NCBI RefSeq assembly: GCF_002080045.1
Contig: NZ_MUIN01000004.1
Location: 186,146-250,145, forward strand
From: Pseudomonas sp. Bc-h
Lineage (GTDB): Bacteria > Pseudomonadota > Gammaproteobacteria > Pseudomonadales > Pseudomonadaceae
Direction of reading: 5' to 3'
DNA length: 64,000 nt
The notes beneath the pieces were generated by a model. It saw only the letters and a program-made list of their open reading frames with translations. It did no database searches and was not told where the DNA came from. Every line of letters starts with the position of its first letter. Position 1 is the stretch's first letter. Below, piece by piece: positions 27,918 to 36,706 of this stretch. The position numbers and the translations under genes are program-made.

Positions 27918-28682
27918 TCAACCCAGTATCCCGCGCACCATCAGGAACAACAGCGACGGCCCCAGCAGACAACCCAGCGCGGTGTAGAACGCCGCCGTCA
28001 GGCAACCATAAGGCACAAGCTTCGGATCGGTAGCCGCCAGGCCGCCCGCCACACCGCTGGAAGTCCCCATCAACCCCCCGAAGATCACCGCGCTGCGAGG
28101 ATTATTCAGGCCGATCATCGGTGCCACGAACGGCGTGACGACCATCACCAGGATGGCCTTGATCAGTCCGGCCGCGATCGAAAGCGCCATTACCTCAGAG
28201 CTGGCGCCAATGGCTGCACCGGTGACAGGTCCAACGATGTAGGTCACTGCCCCGGCGCCAATGGTGGTCAGACTGACCGCGTCGGTATAACCAAAAGACA
28301 GCGCCACGCCGACACCCGCGACAAACGAAGTCCCGACACCGACGAACAACGAGAAAACACCCACGAAACCCGCGCGCTTGAGCTCATTCACGCTGACGCC
28401 GAAGCCGGTGGCGATAATCGCGAAGTCTCGCAACATGGCGCCGCCCAGCAGACCGATGCCGGACAGCAGCGGCAGGTCGACAATGCCTTTCTGGCCACCG
28501 GTGACTGCGCCGCCCACATAAGCGAGCGCCAGGCCCAGGATGATAGCGATGGCCGAGCCGTGCAGCCGACCCTTGGTGAATGTGTTGGAAATCCAGTACG
28601 ACACCCACATGGTGATGCCGATGACCGCGAAACCGCTGACCAGACCGTAGCCGTTGATGGCCTTCAAAATGGCGTCATACAT
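27918..28682 (-). CDS. madM: Malonate transporter subunit MadM
   Basis: 254 residues, about nine membrane helices, with GFAVIGITMWVSYWISN near the N-terminus and GGLMGTSSGVAGGLAATDP near the C-terminus, as in MadM. Together with MadL it forms the sodium:malonate symporter of Malonomonas and pseudomonads. It starts 5 bases after madL ends and is the last gene of the mdc operon. Inner membrane. Confidence 0.93.
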   Translation of the reverse strand: MYDAILKAINGYGLVSGFAVIGITMWVSYWISNTFTKGRLHGSAIAIILGLALAYVGGAVTGGQKGIVDLPLLSGIGLLGGAMLRDFAIIATGFGVSVNELKRAGFVGVFSLFVGVGTSFVAGVGVALSFGYTDAVSLTTIGAGAVTYIVGPVTGAAIGASSEVMALSIAAGLIKAILVMVVTPFVAPMIGLNNPRSAVIFGGLMGTSSGVAGGLAATDPKLVPYGCLTAAFYTALGCLLGPSLLFLMVRGILG

Positions 28683-28687
28683 GCTGA

Positions 28688-29089
28688 TTACCCCACAGTC
28701 TTGGTGGAAGAAACGGCGATATCGGCTTCAGGCTTTTTTTGACCGATACGGGTCAGCACAGGCACCAACAGGAAGGCGATGACCACGGCCAGGGTTCCGG
28801 CGATGATCGCCATCGGCCCGCCCTTCAACGCACCATAGACATTTTGCTGCGCGGCCATGGCGACCACGATGGGGATGTAGATTGCGCTCCAGAACTCCAC
28901 GCCCTGAGCGGTCTTGCTGTCCAGATAACCACGCTTGCTCAGCCAGCTACCGAAACCGATGAGCAGCAGCATGGCAATACCCACGCCACCGACGTTGGCC
29001 GGCACGCCTATCAACTTGCCAAGGTATTCGCCCACTGAAATGCCCACCAGTGTGCAGAACGCTAAAAACGCAACACCATAAATAATCAT
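28688..29089 (-). CDS. madL: Malonate transporter subunit MadL
   Basis: 133 residues from ATG 29089, which is preceded by GAGGG at 8 bases; the frame could also open at TTG 29104. Four hydrophobic helices; IIYGVAFLAFCTLVGISVGEYLG at the N-terminus and KGGPMAIIAGTLAVVIAFLLVPVL in pieces. It pairs with MadM for malonate uptake and lies between mdcH and madM. Confidence 0.92.
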   Translation of the reverse strand: MIIYGVAFLAFCTLVGISVGEYLGKLIGVPANVGGVGIAMLLLIGFGSWLSKRGYLDSKTAQGVEFWSAIYIPIVVAMAAQQNVYGALKGGPMAIIAGTLAVVIAFLLVPVLTRIGQKKPEADIAVSSTKTVG

Positions 29090-29155
29090 TGTTTTTGCCC
29101 TCAATTTGCATCGTCGAAGTTGTTGTTTTTGTGTTCCTTCGAAAGCAGCAGTCGG

Positions 29156-30091
29156 TTATGGGTGGCGGCGTTCCTCCTCTCGCGACAGCGCGCTCAGCGT
29201 ATCCAGCCTCGCGCCCTGGAAGGCGACTGCGGATCCTTGTTCGAAAATTTTGCGCGCCAGGCCCGTGAGCACGGTGCCGGGCGGCAATTCGATCTGCAGG
29301 CGTGCTCCGCGCTCGTAGGCGGTTTGCACGGTGCTGCGCCAGTCGATGACTCGGCACATGTTGAACGCCAGGTCGTCACGCAATTTGTCGGCGTTGAATA
29401 TCGGCCGGGCGGTACTGCCGCTCAGATACTTGAGCGTCGGAACATGGACAGAAACATCTGCCAGCGCCTGGGCCAGTGTCTGCGCGGGCTCGTTCAACAG
29501 CTCGCAATGAGAAGGCACGCTTACCGCCAGCCGCTTGGCCGCTGCAGCGCCCTGTGCCTTGGCTAATGCGGCAACGTCGGTCATCGCATGGTCACTGCCG
29601 GCAATGACGAACTGGGTGTCGGCATTGATGTTCGCCAGATAAACCGGCGTGTCCTTGCTGTGAATTTTTTCCACGAGACCTTCGACCGTGGACTGATCCA
29701 GACCGATCAGCGCCGTCATGCCATAGCCTTTGGGATAAGCGTTCTGCATCAACTCGCCACGCAAGGCGACCAATCGAACGGCATCGGAAAAACTCAACGC
29801 CCCGGCCATCACTGCCGCGGGATAAGCGCCAATCGACAGCCCCGCCACGTAGTCCGGCGTGTTGCCTTGAGCCATAAGTAGCCGGGAGCAGGCGACTCCG
29901 GCAATCAACAAACACAACTGAACCGCGCGGGTCGATTGCAGTGCGGCGGGGGTGTCCAGATCAAGTACGTTTTCATTCAGCGCATCGTTTGCTTCACTCA
30001 GGCATTCGCCAATCAGTGGATCGTTCGGCAACGTGTGCAACATGCCCGACTGTTGCGCGCCTTGGCCGGGGAATACCCAAAAGCTGCTCAT
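29156..30091 (-). CDS. mdcH: Malonate decarboxylase epsilon subunit (malonyl-CoA:ACP transacylase)
   Basis: 311 residues from ATG 30091. It has the acyltransferase fold: FWVFPGQGAQQSGML at the N-terminus and the nucleophile Ser86 in VAGLSIGAYPAA (GLSIG in place of GHSLG), with VPSHCELL holding the catalytic His near residue 190. It loads malonyl groups to start the decarboxylase cycle. Its start overlaps the mdcG stop by 4 bases. Confidence 0.92.
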   Translation of the reverse strand: MSSFWVFPGQGAQQSGMLHTLPNDPLIGECLSEANDALNENVLDLDTPAALQSTRAVQLCLLIAGVACSRLLMAQGNTPDYVAGLSIGAYPAAVMAGALSFSDAVRLVALRGELMQNAYPKGYGMTALIGLDQSTVEGLVEKIHSKDTPVYLANINADTQFVIAGSDHAMTDVAALAKAQGAAAAKRLAVSVPSHCELLNEPAQTLAQALADVSVHVPTLKYLSGSTARPIFNADKLRDDLAFNMCRVIDWRSTVQTAYERGARLQIELPPGTVLTGLARKIFEQGSAVAFQGARLDTLSALSREEERRHP

Positions 30092-30720
30092 GCCGCGCAC
30101 TCTTGTGACGACCACGGGTTCGTCACCAGGCGCGCCGCGTCATTGGCCTTGAGCAACACCTGACGCGCCGAACCCGCCCACTCGCGCAGTGCCACGGCAC
30201 CTGCAGGTGTCTGCAGCTGCAGATCAATGCGACACGCCGCACCATCCAGCGCTTCGACCAGTTCAGCGGCCTGCTGGCGACTGAAGATGTCAGGTGCACG
30301 CAGGATCAGGTCCAGATCGCTGTCCTGATGCAATACCGGAACGCCGCTGGCCAGTTCGAATCCGACACTGCCCGCCACGCCCCACGGCAAACCCAATGCG
30401 TCCATCATCGGACGAATCTGCGTCAAGGCATGCAAAGCAGGCCAATCCGCAGCCGTCTCCTCAACAGCGCCCACGAGCTCCTCGGGGCCAACCCGGTGAG
30501 CGATAGAGCTCAGCTTCATCACCGTGGCGTAACGCTGATCCCGCGAGCGACCGCGCACGCCGACGGCTACGAAACCTTCTGCTACCCGCGCCCGGCGTAC
30601 CACCACCGGATGCCCAAGGGCGAGCACTTCCACCACCCACGCCGGAGCGTCGGCAGGCAAGGCGGCCACAGACATACCCCACAACAGATCATGGGGTTGA
30701 GCAGGCATGAAAGCGTTCAT
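30088..30720 (-). CDS. mdcG: Malonate decarboxylase holo-ACP synthase (phosphoribosyl-dephospho-CoA transferase)
   Basis: 210 residues from ATG 30720, whose A is shared with the mdcE stop (TAATG). Motifs: PAQPHDLLWG at the N-terminus, RGRSRDQRYAT, WGVAGSVGFELASG and the nucleotidyltransferase SDLDLILRAP. It attaches the 2'-(5''-triphosphoribosyl)-3'-dephospho-CoA group to MdcC. Confidence 0.93.
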   Translation of the reverse strand: MNAFMPAQPHDLLWGMSVAALPADAPAWVVEVLALGHPVVVRRARVAEGFVAVGVRGRSRDQRYATVMKLSSIAHRVGPEELVGAVEETAADWPALHALTQIRPMMDALGLPWGVAGSVGFELASGVPVLHQDSDLDLILRAPDIFSRQQAAELVEALDGAACRIDLQLQTPAGAVALREWAGSARQVLLKANDAARLVTNPWSSQECAA

Positions 30721-31523
30721 TACCACTGTGCTCGCAACAGTTCGCGGACTTTGGACGACGCCGCACGATTCGGCGCACCGAGGCGTGAACTCAAGTCGCT
30801 GCCGCTGGCTTGAGTGTCCTTGATCGCCGCCATCAGGCACTCCTGAACTGAGGTAATGTCCCCGGCGGACGGCTGTTCGATCTGGCTGACCGACAGTGTT
30901 TCCCAGAGCAAACCAAGGCCTGCGTAGCTGTCGATGTCGTACGCCATGGGCGGGATGCTGGCAGCGAGTTTTTCCAGTTCTTCGACGCTGCGCAGCGTCA
31001 CGCGGGCCGCCGAAGCCTTGCCCATCGCGTGCACCATCACCCCAGGATCACGCAGAGCGATCAAGCGGTTGGCCTGATAGCCGTGAGCCAGAAATGCACC
31101 GGACATGGCCTTGCCAACCAGCAGACCGATCACCGGATGCCCCGCCAGACGCGCGCGTGCATAAGCATCCACCGCACCCGCCAGCGCCTGGTGAATGCCC
31201 AGCGCCTCCTCGCGACGACCGTAAGCCTGACTCGGCACGTCGATGATTGCGATCAAAGCCCGCTTGTTTTCGCTCTGGCGATCCAGTTCGATGGCAGCGT
31301 CGACAGCGTGTGCCAGCCCCCAGCCTTCGAGCAGGCCGACTTCTCCATTCTGTGCACGGGGGAAACGGTTATCCGGATCAGCGACGACGGCGAGAAAGCG
31401 CGCAGGCTGATCGCCGAGTTTTCCGTCAGCGGCCTTCACTGAGGTTGGCAGGCCGTTTACTTCGACAGAGTTCGCGGCCAGTGCGTTGAACCACTGCAAA
31501 CCACGGGTCGAGTAACCAGTCAT
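30720..31523 (-). CDS. mdcE: Malonate decarboxylase gamma subunit
   Basis: 267 residues of the carboxyltransferase (crotonase-like) fold with GLQWFNALAAN, EGWGLAHAVDAAIEL, AIIDVPSQAYGRREE, GLLVGKAMSGAFLAHGYQANR in pieces and IALRDPG. With MdcD it forms the part that decarboxylates malonyl-ACP to acetyl-ACP. It overlaps mdcD by 4 bases. Confidence 0.93.
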   Translation of the reverse strand: MTGYSTRGLQWFNALAANSVEVNGLPTSVKAADGKLGDQPARFLAVVADPDNRFPRAQNGEVGLLEGWGLAHAVDAAIELDRQSENKRALIAIIDVPSQAYGRREEALGIHQALAGAVDAYARARLAGHPVIGLLVGKAMSGAFLAHGYQANRLIALRDPGVMVHAMGKASAARVTLRSVEELEKLAASIPPMAYDIDSYAGLGLLWETLSVSQIEQPSAGDITSVQECLMAAIKDTQASGSDLSSRLGAPNRAASSKVRELLRAQW

Positions 31524-32371
31524 GACTGTTCTCCTTGATACAGGCTGCGCACGGCGGCGGGGTCGATCTGAATACTGGTGTCCACTTCCGCCAGGCGCTT
31601 CAGGAACAGCGCGTACTGGCTACTGCGTTCCTGCGCCGGCTTGCCCTTGTGCAACAGGTCCTCCACTTGTTGCTGGATGGCCGCGATGTCATCGGCAACG
31701 TAGGCGTCTACCAGAGCGCTGGCAAAACGTTGCTCGCCGCCGGTGATGCTCCAGATGAACGGCCGGTCGCGGGAGTCGTATTCTTCGATGCCCGCTTCCT
31801 GCTCGATCACTTGCGGGCCGTTCAAGCCAAGCCGCGCTTCCTGAGTCACCACCAGATAACTGCACAGTCCGGCCGCGATGGACATGCCGCCGAAACACCC
31901 GACGCTCCCCGCCACCACGCCGATCACCGGCTGATAACGACGCAGATCGACAATGGCCGCATGAATCTCGGCGATGGCCGCCAACCCGAGGTTGGCCTCC
32001 TGCAAACGCACTCCACCGGTTTCCAGCAGCAGAACCGCCGCAGTGGGGATGCCCTTGCGGTTGTCCTCAGCAGCGAGCTCCAGTGCGCCGGCCATTTTTG
32101 CGCCGCCCACTTCACCCATGCTGCCGCCCTGAAAGTTGCCTTCGATGGCGCATACCACGACGGGTTTGCCACCAATAGATCCTTTGGCAATCACTACACC
32201 GTCATCGGCTTGGGGTACGACGCCCTGCTTTGGCAGCCAGGGAGACGTCATTCGCGCAAAGGGGTCGATCAGCTCGCGCATGCTGCCTTCATCGAGCAGG
32301 GCACGCGCGCGTTGACGAGCGCCGAGTTCGACGAAGCTGTGCTGTTTCAACAAACGGGCGCTGTCAGTCAT
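31520..32371 (-). CDS. mdcD: Malonate decarboxylase beta subunit
   Basis: 283 residues from ATG 32371; the longer upstream frame overlaps mdcC. Carboxyltransferase fold with SFVELGARQRARALLD, VVCAIEGNFQGGSMGEVGGAK in pieces, LLLETGGVRLQEAN and GSVGCFGGMSIAAGL. Forms the decarboxylase core with MdcE. It overlaps mdcC by 8 bases. Confidence 0.93.
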   Translation of the reverse strand: MTDSARLLKQHSFVELGARQRARALLDEGSMRELIDPFARMTSPWLPKQGVVPQADDGVVIAKGSIGGKPVVVCAIEGNFQGGSMGEVGGAKMAGALELAAEDNRKGIPTAAVLLLETGGVRLQEANLGLAAIAEIHAAIVDLRRYQPVIGVVAGSVGCFGGMSIAAGLCSYLVVTQEARLGLNGPQVIEQEAGIEEYDSRDRPFIWSITGGEQRFASALVDAYVADDIAAIQQQVEDLLHKGKPAQERSSQYALFLKRLAEVDTSIQIDPAAVRSLYQGEQS

Positions 32372-32663
32372 GACCAATCTCCTCGAAGCCTTGCTCCAGA
32401 CGCAGGCGAACCACACCTGGTGTGGCACCGAAATCATGAATGTCGATGCTCATCGCGGGTGGCGTCTGGCCGTCGAACATGCGCTCGAACAGATGCTGCC
32501 AGCGCGCCGAACTGCCATTGACCGACGTCACGACCTGAATGGTCAGCTTGCCCGGTAGGCCGGGTTCCAGCATGACTTCAAGGTCGCCGGAGCCGACACA
32601 ACCCACCAGCGCACGCCCCAATGGGGGCTGACCGGCAGGGAATTCAAAAGACAGGGTTTCCAT
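32364..32663 (-). CDS. mdcC: Malonate decarboxylase acyl carrier protein (delta subunit)
   Basis: 99 residues. Ser25 in GCVGSGDLEVM matches the serine that carries the dephospho-CoA-derived prosthetic group in characterised delta subunits. The acetyl or malonyl thioester on this group is the moving substrate of the complex. It ends 8 bases inside mdcD and starts 2 bases before mdcB stops. Confidence 0.94.
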   Translation of the reverse strand: METLSFEFPAGQPPLGRALVGCVGSGDLEVMLEPGLPGKLTIQVVTSVNGSSARWQHLFERMFDGQTPPAMSIDIHDFGATPGVVRLRLEQGFEEIGHD

Positions 32664-32665
32664 GA

Positions 32666-33553
32666 TCAGACGTTCCTCGTTTCATCGCCGAGCGCAGGCT
32701 CAAGGCAATCGATAAACAGGCAGGCTGCAAGCAGATCGGCGGCGCCACCCGGGGATGCGTTCAGGCTCAACAACTGCTCATCGAGCGCATGCAGGGCTCG
32801 TCGGCCGCTCAGCGTCGCACTACCTCCAGCGTCCAGCACTCGCTGCGCGCCTTGCTGCATGGTCGCCAGACCTTGCTCGCCGGCGCGATACAGCACGCAG
32901 GTATCGGACAACGTGGTCATGATCGCCAGCAGTGCATCGAGTCTCGCGTTCTGCTCGCCATGATTGGCGGTGCGGCTGAGTTTCAGTTGGGGCAGGCCGC
33001 ATTGGGTGACAGCGGGGAAGCCCATCTGAGCCTGCTCCCGCGCGCCCATGGCGCCGTATTTGCGAGCGACTACAGCGCCGTGGCTGTCTTGTGTGGGTAG
33101 ATTGCGATCCTCGATCAGCGCCAGACAAGCCGCGCGCAAGCCCAAGCCTGCCGCCGACAAATCAGAGGGATCCAGCGCAGCCGCCGTGACCAGCAACCCC
33201 AAGGCCCAGATGGCGCCACGATGGGTGTTGACGCCGCCCGTGGTGCGCATCATCGCGACTTCGCCTTCACGACCAATGCGGCCTATCGCCTCTCTCAATG
33301 GTTGACCGATTTCGCCGATCTCAATCGCAGCTTCGGCCATTTCCTTGAAGGCAGGCCACAGTGACAGCGCCGATGCGTGCATCAGGCCCAAGTGCAGATC
33401 CTTGTGCGCGCCACTGCTGCGACGATCGACCAATGCCGGCTTTGGCGACAGGTCGGCTTCGTCGATCAGCGCGTCTACAGCCAGATCGGCGAGACGCTCA
33501 GCCAATGGCAGCGAGCGAGGTGAAGCGTCGAAAGCCAGGTTGAGTGCGCGCAT
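32666..33553 (-). CDS. mdcB: Triphosphoribosyl-dephospho-CoA synthase
   Basis: 295 residues from ATG 33553. CitG/MdcB family signatures: [28 protein letters not shown] in pieces, [21 protein letters not shown] in pieces and [12 protein letters not shown]. Makes the prosthetic-group precursor that MdcG attaches to MdcC. The ATG overlaps the mdcA stop (ATGA). Confidence 0.94.
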   Translation of the reverse strand: MRALNLAFDASPRSLPLAERLADLAVDALIDEADLSPKPALVDRRSSGAHKDLHLGLMHASALSLWPAFKEMAEAAIEIGEIGQPLREAIGRIGREGEVAMMRTTGGVNTHRGAIWALGLLVTAAALDPSDLSAAGLGLRAACLALIEDRNLPTQDSHGAVVARKYGAMGAREQAQMGFPAVTQCGLPQLKLSRTANHGEQNARLDALLAIMTTLSDTCVLYRAGEQGLATMQQGAQRVLDAGGSATLSGRRALHALDEQLLSLNASPGGAADLLAACLFIDCLEPALGDETRNV

Positions 33554-35229
33554 CACCAGCTCCTGAATTTTGCAGGCGGGTTGTACAAACCACCGGACCA
33601 CTCCACCAGCTCGGCGATGCTCTTGGCGGCCAGCAATTCACGACTGGCGTCGGTGCGGCGAATGCCCAGATCTTCAGGCAAGGCGATCAAGCCTTCACGA
33701 CGCATGCGCGCGGTGTCTTTGGGGTTGTGTCGAAGGCCGATGGAGGTCACGCCTGCCACGGCGGCGATCATCGCCTGACGCTCTTCCAGGCTGCGCGCTT
33801 TGTACAGGTAGGCGATACCTTCTTCGGTCAGCAGGTGGGTGACGTCGTCGCCGTAAATCATGATCGGCGCCAGCGGCATGCCACTTTTCTTGGCCACATC
33901 CACGGCGTCGAGGGTTTCAACGAAGGTAGGTTTGCCGCCCTCCTGGAAGGTTTCGACCATCTGCACGACGAGCTTCTTGCCGCGCTCAAGGTAGGCGTCC
34001 GGGCCATCGCCGCTGTGCTGGCGCATGTCCAGCCAGGCCGGGGTTGCATGACGTCGACCGCGTGGATCATGACCCATGTTCGGCGCGCCACCGAAACCGG
34101 CGAGGCGACCGCGAGTCACGGTAGAGGAATGTCCGTCGCCATCCACCTGCAATGTCGCGCCGATGAACAGGTCCACCGCATACTGCCCGGCCAGTTGGCA
34201 CATCATGCGGTTGGAGCGCATAGAGCCATCGCGGCCAGTGAAGAACACATCAGGCCGTGCGGCGATGTAGTTTTCCATGCCCAGTTCGGTGCCAAAGCAA
34301 TGCACGCTTTCGACCCAACCGCTTTCAATCGCGGGAATCAGCGTTGGATGCGGGTTGAGCGTCCAGTTGCGGCAGATCTTGCCTTTGAGCCCCAGCGACT
34401 CGCCGTAGGTCGGCAGAATCAGTTCAATAGCTGCGGTATTGAAACCGATGCCGTGGTTAAGCGACTGGACGTTGTGTTTCTCGTAGATCCCGCGAATCGC
34501 CATCATCGCCATCAGCACGTGAACCGGCTTGATGTGGCGCGGATCGCGGGTGAACAGCGGCTCGATGTAAAACGGCTTGTCGGCGACCACCACGAAATCG
34601 ACCCAGGATGCCGGAATGTCCACTCGCGGCAGATCGCTGACGTCGTCTACCAGCTGGTTGACCTGGACGATGACGATCCCGTCGCTGAACGCCGCAGGTT
34701 CGATCAGAGCCGGAGTGTCTTCGGTGCTGGCGCCGGTGTAGATGTTGCCCGCACGGTCGGCCATGAACCCGGCAGACAGCACGACATTGGGAATCAGGTC
34801 GACCAACAGGCGGGAATACAGCTCGATGTACGTATGAATCGCGCCGATTTCCAGCAGACCGTCTTCCAGCAACTGGCTGATGCGCAGACTTTGCGTACCG
34901 GCGAAAGAAAAATCGAGCTTGCGGGCGATGCCGCGTTCGAACAGATCCAGATGCTCGGCGCGTCCGACGCTGGGCATGATCATGTGCAGATCATGAAGCT
35001 TGCCGGGATCGGCCTTGACCAGCGAACGAGACAGAAAATCCGCCTGCTTCTGGTTGTTGCCTTCAAGCACCACACGGTCACCGGGCGCAATCAACGCCTC
35101 CAGTGCCGCAACGATCTTGTCGGTGGGCAGTACCACGCCATCGGCGAAGGAACGCACTTGCTCGAGCCGCCGCTGCTTTTCGCTGCGACGACGCGACCAG
35201 CGCGGGTCAAGTTTCGTTGTTGTAGTCAT
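33553..35229 (-). CDS. mdcA: Malonate decarboxylase alpha subunit (acetyl-ACP:malonate ACP transferase)
   Basis: 558 residues from ATG 35229. Features include [21 protein letters not shown] in pieces, [38 protein letters not shown] in pieces and [16 protein letters not shown]. The subunit swaps the acetyl group on the carrier for malonyl. It is the first gene of the mdcABCDEGH-madLM operon; its 385-base upstream region is the likely MdcR target. Confidence 0.96.
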   Translation of the reverse strand: MTTTTKLDPRWSRRRSEKQRRLEQVRSFADGVVLPTDKIVAALEALIAPGDRVVLEGNNQKQADFLSRSLVKADPGKLHDLHMIMPSVGRAEHLDLFERGIARKLDFSFAGTQSLRISQLLEDGLLEIGAIHTYIELYSRLLVDLIPNVVLSAGFMADRAGNIYTGASTEDTPALIEPAAFSDGIVIVQVNQLVDDVSDLPRVDIPASWVDFVVVADKPFYIEPLFTRDPRHIKPVHVLMAMMAIRGIYEKHNVQSLNHGIGFNTAAIELILPTYGESLGLKGKICRNWTLNPHPTLIPAIESGWVESVHCFGTELGMENYIAARPDVFFTGRDGSMRSNRMMCQLAGQYAVDLFIGATLQVDGDGHSSTVTRGRLAGFGGAPNMGHDPRGRRHATPAWLDMRQHSGDGPDAYLERGKKLVVQMVETFQEGGKPTFVETLDAVDVAKKSGMPLAPIMIYGDDVTHLLTEEGIAYLYKARSLEERQAMIAAVAGVTSIGLRHNPKDTARMRREGLIALPEDLGIRRTDASRELLAAKSIAELVEWSGGLYNPPAKFRSW

Positions 35230-35389
35230 GCTGACTCCACGAGTTTCGCTGTCGTGGGCCACATTAGGAGCTAAGGGTGCGGGGTATCAATCAAGCAGAC
35301 ATGTCGATCGTTACGGTTGGAGTAATGATTCATTCCAAGGAGAAGCACGCATCTGACAGCGCCTTAGGAATGGCATGCCGGAAATGGCT

Positions 35390-35414
35390 ATTCGGCTCAC
35401 ATGATGAGCCGAAT
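35390..35414. repeat. Palindrome ATTCGGCTCA-N5-TGAGCCGAAT with a third arm copy
   Basis: Both 10-base arms are exact complements around CATGA. A further ATTCGGCTCAC follows at 35424-35434 in direct orientation. No gene touches it and it lacks a T-run, so it looks like a protein-binding site or the remains of a regulatory region rather than a terminator. Confidence 0.65.
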
Positions 35415-35575
35415 AGTGGATTTATTCGGCTCACGGACTGACACACCTTAGCGATAAATATGTACCACCTCCGTTATCAAGCAGTCCGATAGGATCGCAA
35501 ATTTGCAGGTGAAGCCCTATGACGCTGCCACATCAATTGCATTCCTCCGCCCATCCGCCTACCGTTACCGGACCT

Positions 35576-35590
35576 GTATACGACGTATAC
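35576..35590 (+). promoter_or_regulatory. Likely toxin-antitoxin operator GTATAC-GAC-GTATAC
   Basis: Two copies of GTATAC, itself a palindrome, with a 3-base spacer, 24 bases before the antitoxin start at 35615. The layout (two self-complementary half-sites 3 bases apart) is the same as at 12303-12321. Confidence 0.6.
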
Positions 35591-35614
35591 GCCGATCAAA
35601 TGCACGGGGGCATC

Positions 35615-35863
35615 ATGTCATCGACTGTTTTGTCATTCAGAACAGATGAAGAAATGGTAAATACACTAGATCGCTTAGCGGCAGCGACGGAGCGTGATCG
35701 TCAGTACCACCTCAAGCGAGCGTTGAGTCAATATCTGAAGGCAGAAACCTGGCACTTGGAAGCGACTGCCGAAGGTATCGCTGATGCCGACGCGGGAAAT
35801 CTGGCAGACATGGAGTTGGTAAGACAGAAGTGGATGAAGCGTGCTGAAAATAACGCTGACTAG
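35615..35863 (+). CDS. Ribbon-helix-helix antitoxin (ParD/RelB-like)
   Basis: 82 residues from ATG 35615; the upstream part of the open frame would cross the operator. The N-terminal 45 residues fit a ribbon-helix-helix domain (TVLSFRTDEEMVNTLDRLAAATERDRQYHLKRALSQYL in pieces). The C-terminal acidic helix (about 50-80) should wrap the toxin. It overlaps the toxin gene by 23 bases, the usual coupling in type II systems. Confidence 0.87.
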   Translation: MSSTVLSFRTDEEMVNTLDRLAAATERDRQYHLKRALSQYLKAETWHLEATAEGIADADAGNLADMELVRQKWMKRAENNAD

Positions 35864-36119
35864 CAAAGCTCAGAGCGATCTGGAAGCCCTGCACGAGCGC
35901 TACTCAATCCACGCGGGGTCAAGAGCAGCCAATCGCGTAGTGTTGGAAATACTTGAATCGCTGGAGCCGTTGAGAACTTTCAGCGGTTTGGGGCGCCCTT
36001 CTCAATCTCCGGACATCAGGGAATTCGTGTTTACCAGATACCCTTATGTGGCGCCGTATCGGGTAGCGAATGGTCAATTGCAGATCTTGCGGGTTCTTCA
36101 CCAGCGAACAGATCGCTAG
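35841..36119 (+). CDS. RelE/ParE-family toxin
   Basis: 92 residues with the ParE/RelE pattern: LKITLTSKAQSDLEALHERY, LGRPSQSPDIREFVFTRYPYVAPYRV in pieces and LQILRVLHQRTDR at the end. No interruption is seen, in contrast to the toxin at 12599. The R-x-x-x-x-x-R-Y-P-Y-V segment and HQRTDR tail favour ParE (gyrase poison) over RelE ribonuclease, but this is not decisive. Confidence 0.88.
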   Translation: MLKITLTSKAQSDLEALHERYSIHAGSRAANRVVLEILESLEPLRTFSGLGRPSQSPDIREFVFTRYPYVAPYRVANGQLQILRVLHQRTDR

Positions 36120-36214
36120 CCTCCAATGGTCCGAGTCGATTAGTTGTGCTCGGCATGCCCGAACGGCTCTGCCATCAAACTCTTCGACCCCGCAACGATC
36201 AGGACTTACAAAAA

Positions 36215-36706
36215 TCAAATCCCCGGCCCAGCCACCTGCACCAACCCCGCATCCACCAGCCACTGCTCCAACGCCACAAGATCAGGCACTTTCGCGACGG
36301 TTTCGCCGACCTGCACTGCTGCCAGCTCAAGTTCAGACAGAGGTACATCAACGTAACTAAGTTGGTTGTCGAGCTTGCAGGAGCGGGGGATGCCTTGGGT
36401 CAGCAGCGCGATGAATTTCAGGTCGGGGCGGCCGCCCAGCGCGTTGAGAACCACGATGCGCGCACGGCCGCCGACCCGGGCGCGGCTGCCACAGGCGGCT
36501 TCGAAACTGAGCAGAGGCAGGCTTCGGTTGCGCCAGTTGATCGGGCCCAGATACCACTGCGGAGCGGCGGGATCGGCGATGCTGTCCTGATAGTCGATCA
36601 ATTCGGCGACGGCCACGTTGGGCAGCAACAAATGCCGGTCGCTCAGCGGAATCAGCAAGCCGGTGAGGCTGGTCAGGCGCGCGGTTTGCGTCGTGGTGTC
36701 AGACAT
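36215..36706 (-). CDS. chpC: CheW-domain protein, ChpC-like
   Basis: 163 residues, essentially one CheW domain: LTGLLIPLSDRHLLLPNVAVAELI, PQWYLGPINWRNRSLPLLSFEAACG and the strand ARIVVLNALGG. It overlaps the 3' end of chpA by 8 bases, so it is coupled to the Pil-Chp operon. In P. aeruginosa, ChpC is a second CheW linking additional receptors to ChpA. Here chpB, which should lie between chpA and chpC, is absent. Confidence 0.82.
   Translation of the reverse strand: MSDTTTQTARLTSLTGLLIPLSDRHLLLPNVAVAELIDYQDSIADPAAPQWYLGPINWRNRSLPLLSFEAACGSRARVGGRARIVVLNALGGRPDLKFIALLTQGIPRSCKLDNQLSYVDVPLSELELAAVQVGETVAKVPDLVALEQWLVDAGLVQVAGPGI

Larger units (their letters stand above)
35230..35614. other. Gene-free region: mdc promoter area, a strong palindrome and a toxin-antitoxin operator
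   Basis: The first 110 bases should contain the mdcA promoter and MdcR site; no consensus pair could be assigned. 35390-35414 is a 10-bp-arm palindrome and 35424-35434 repeats one arm. 35576-35590 is GTATAC-GAC-GTATAC. An open frame that enters from 35519 has no ribosome site and is not called. Confidence 0.5.

Noticed and set aside
33544..35274. 576-residue plus-strand open frame opposite mdcA
   Set aside because: Antisense shadow of a GC-rich gene; His/Gln/Arg-rich with no recognisable domain, whereas the minus strand encodes a clear MdcA.
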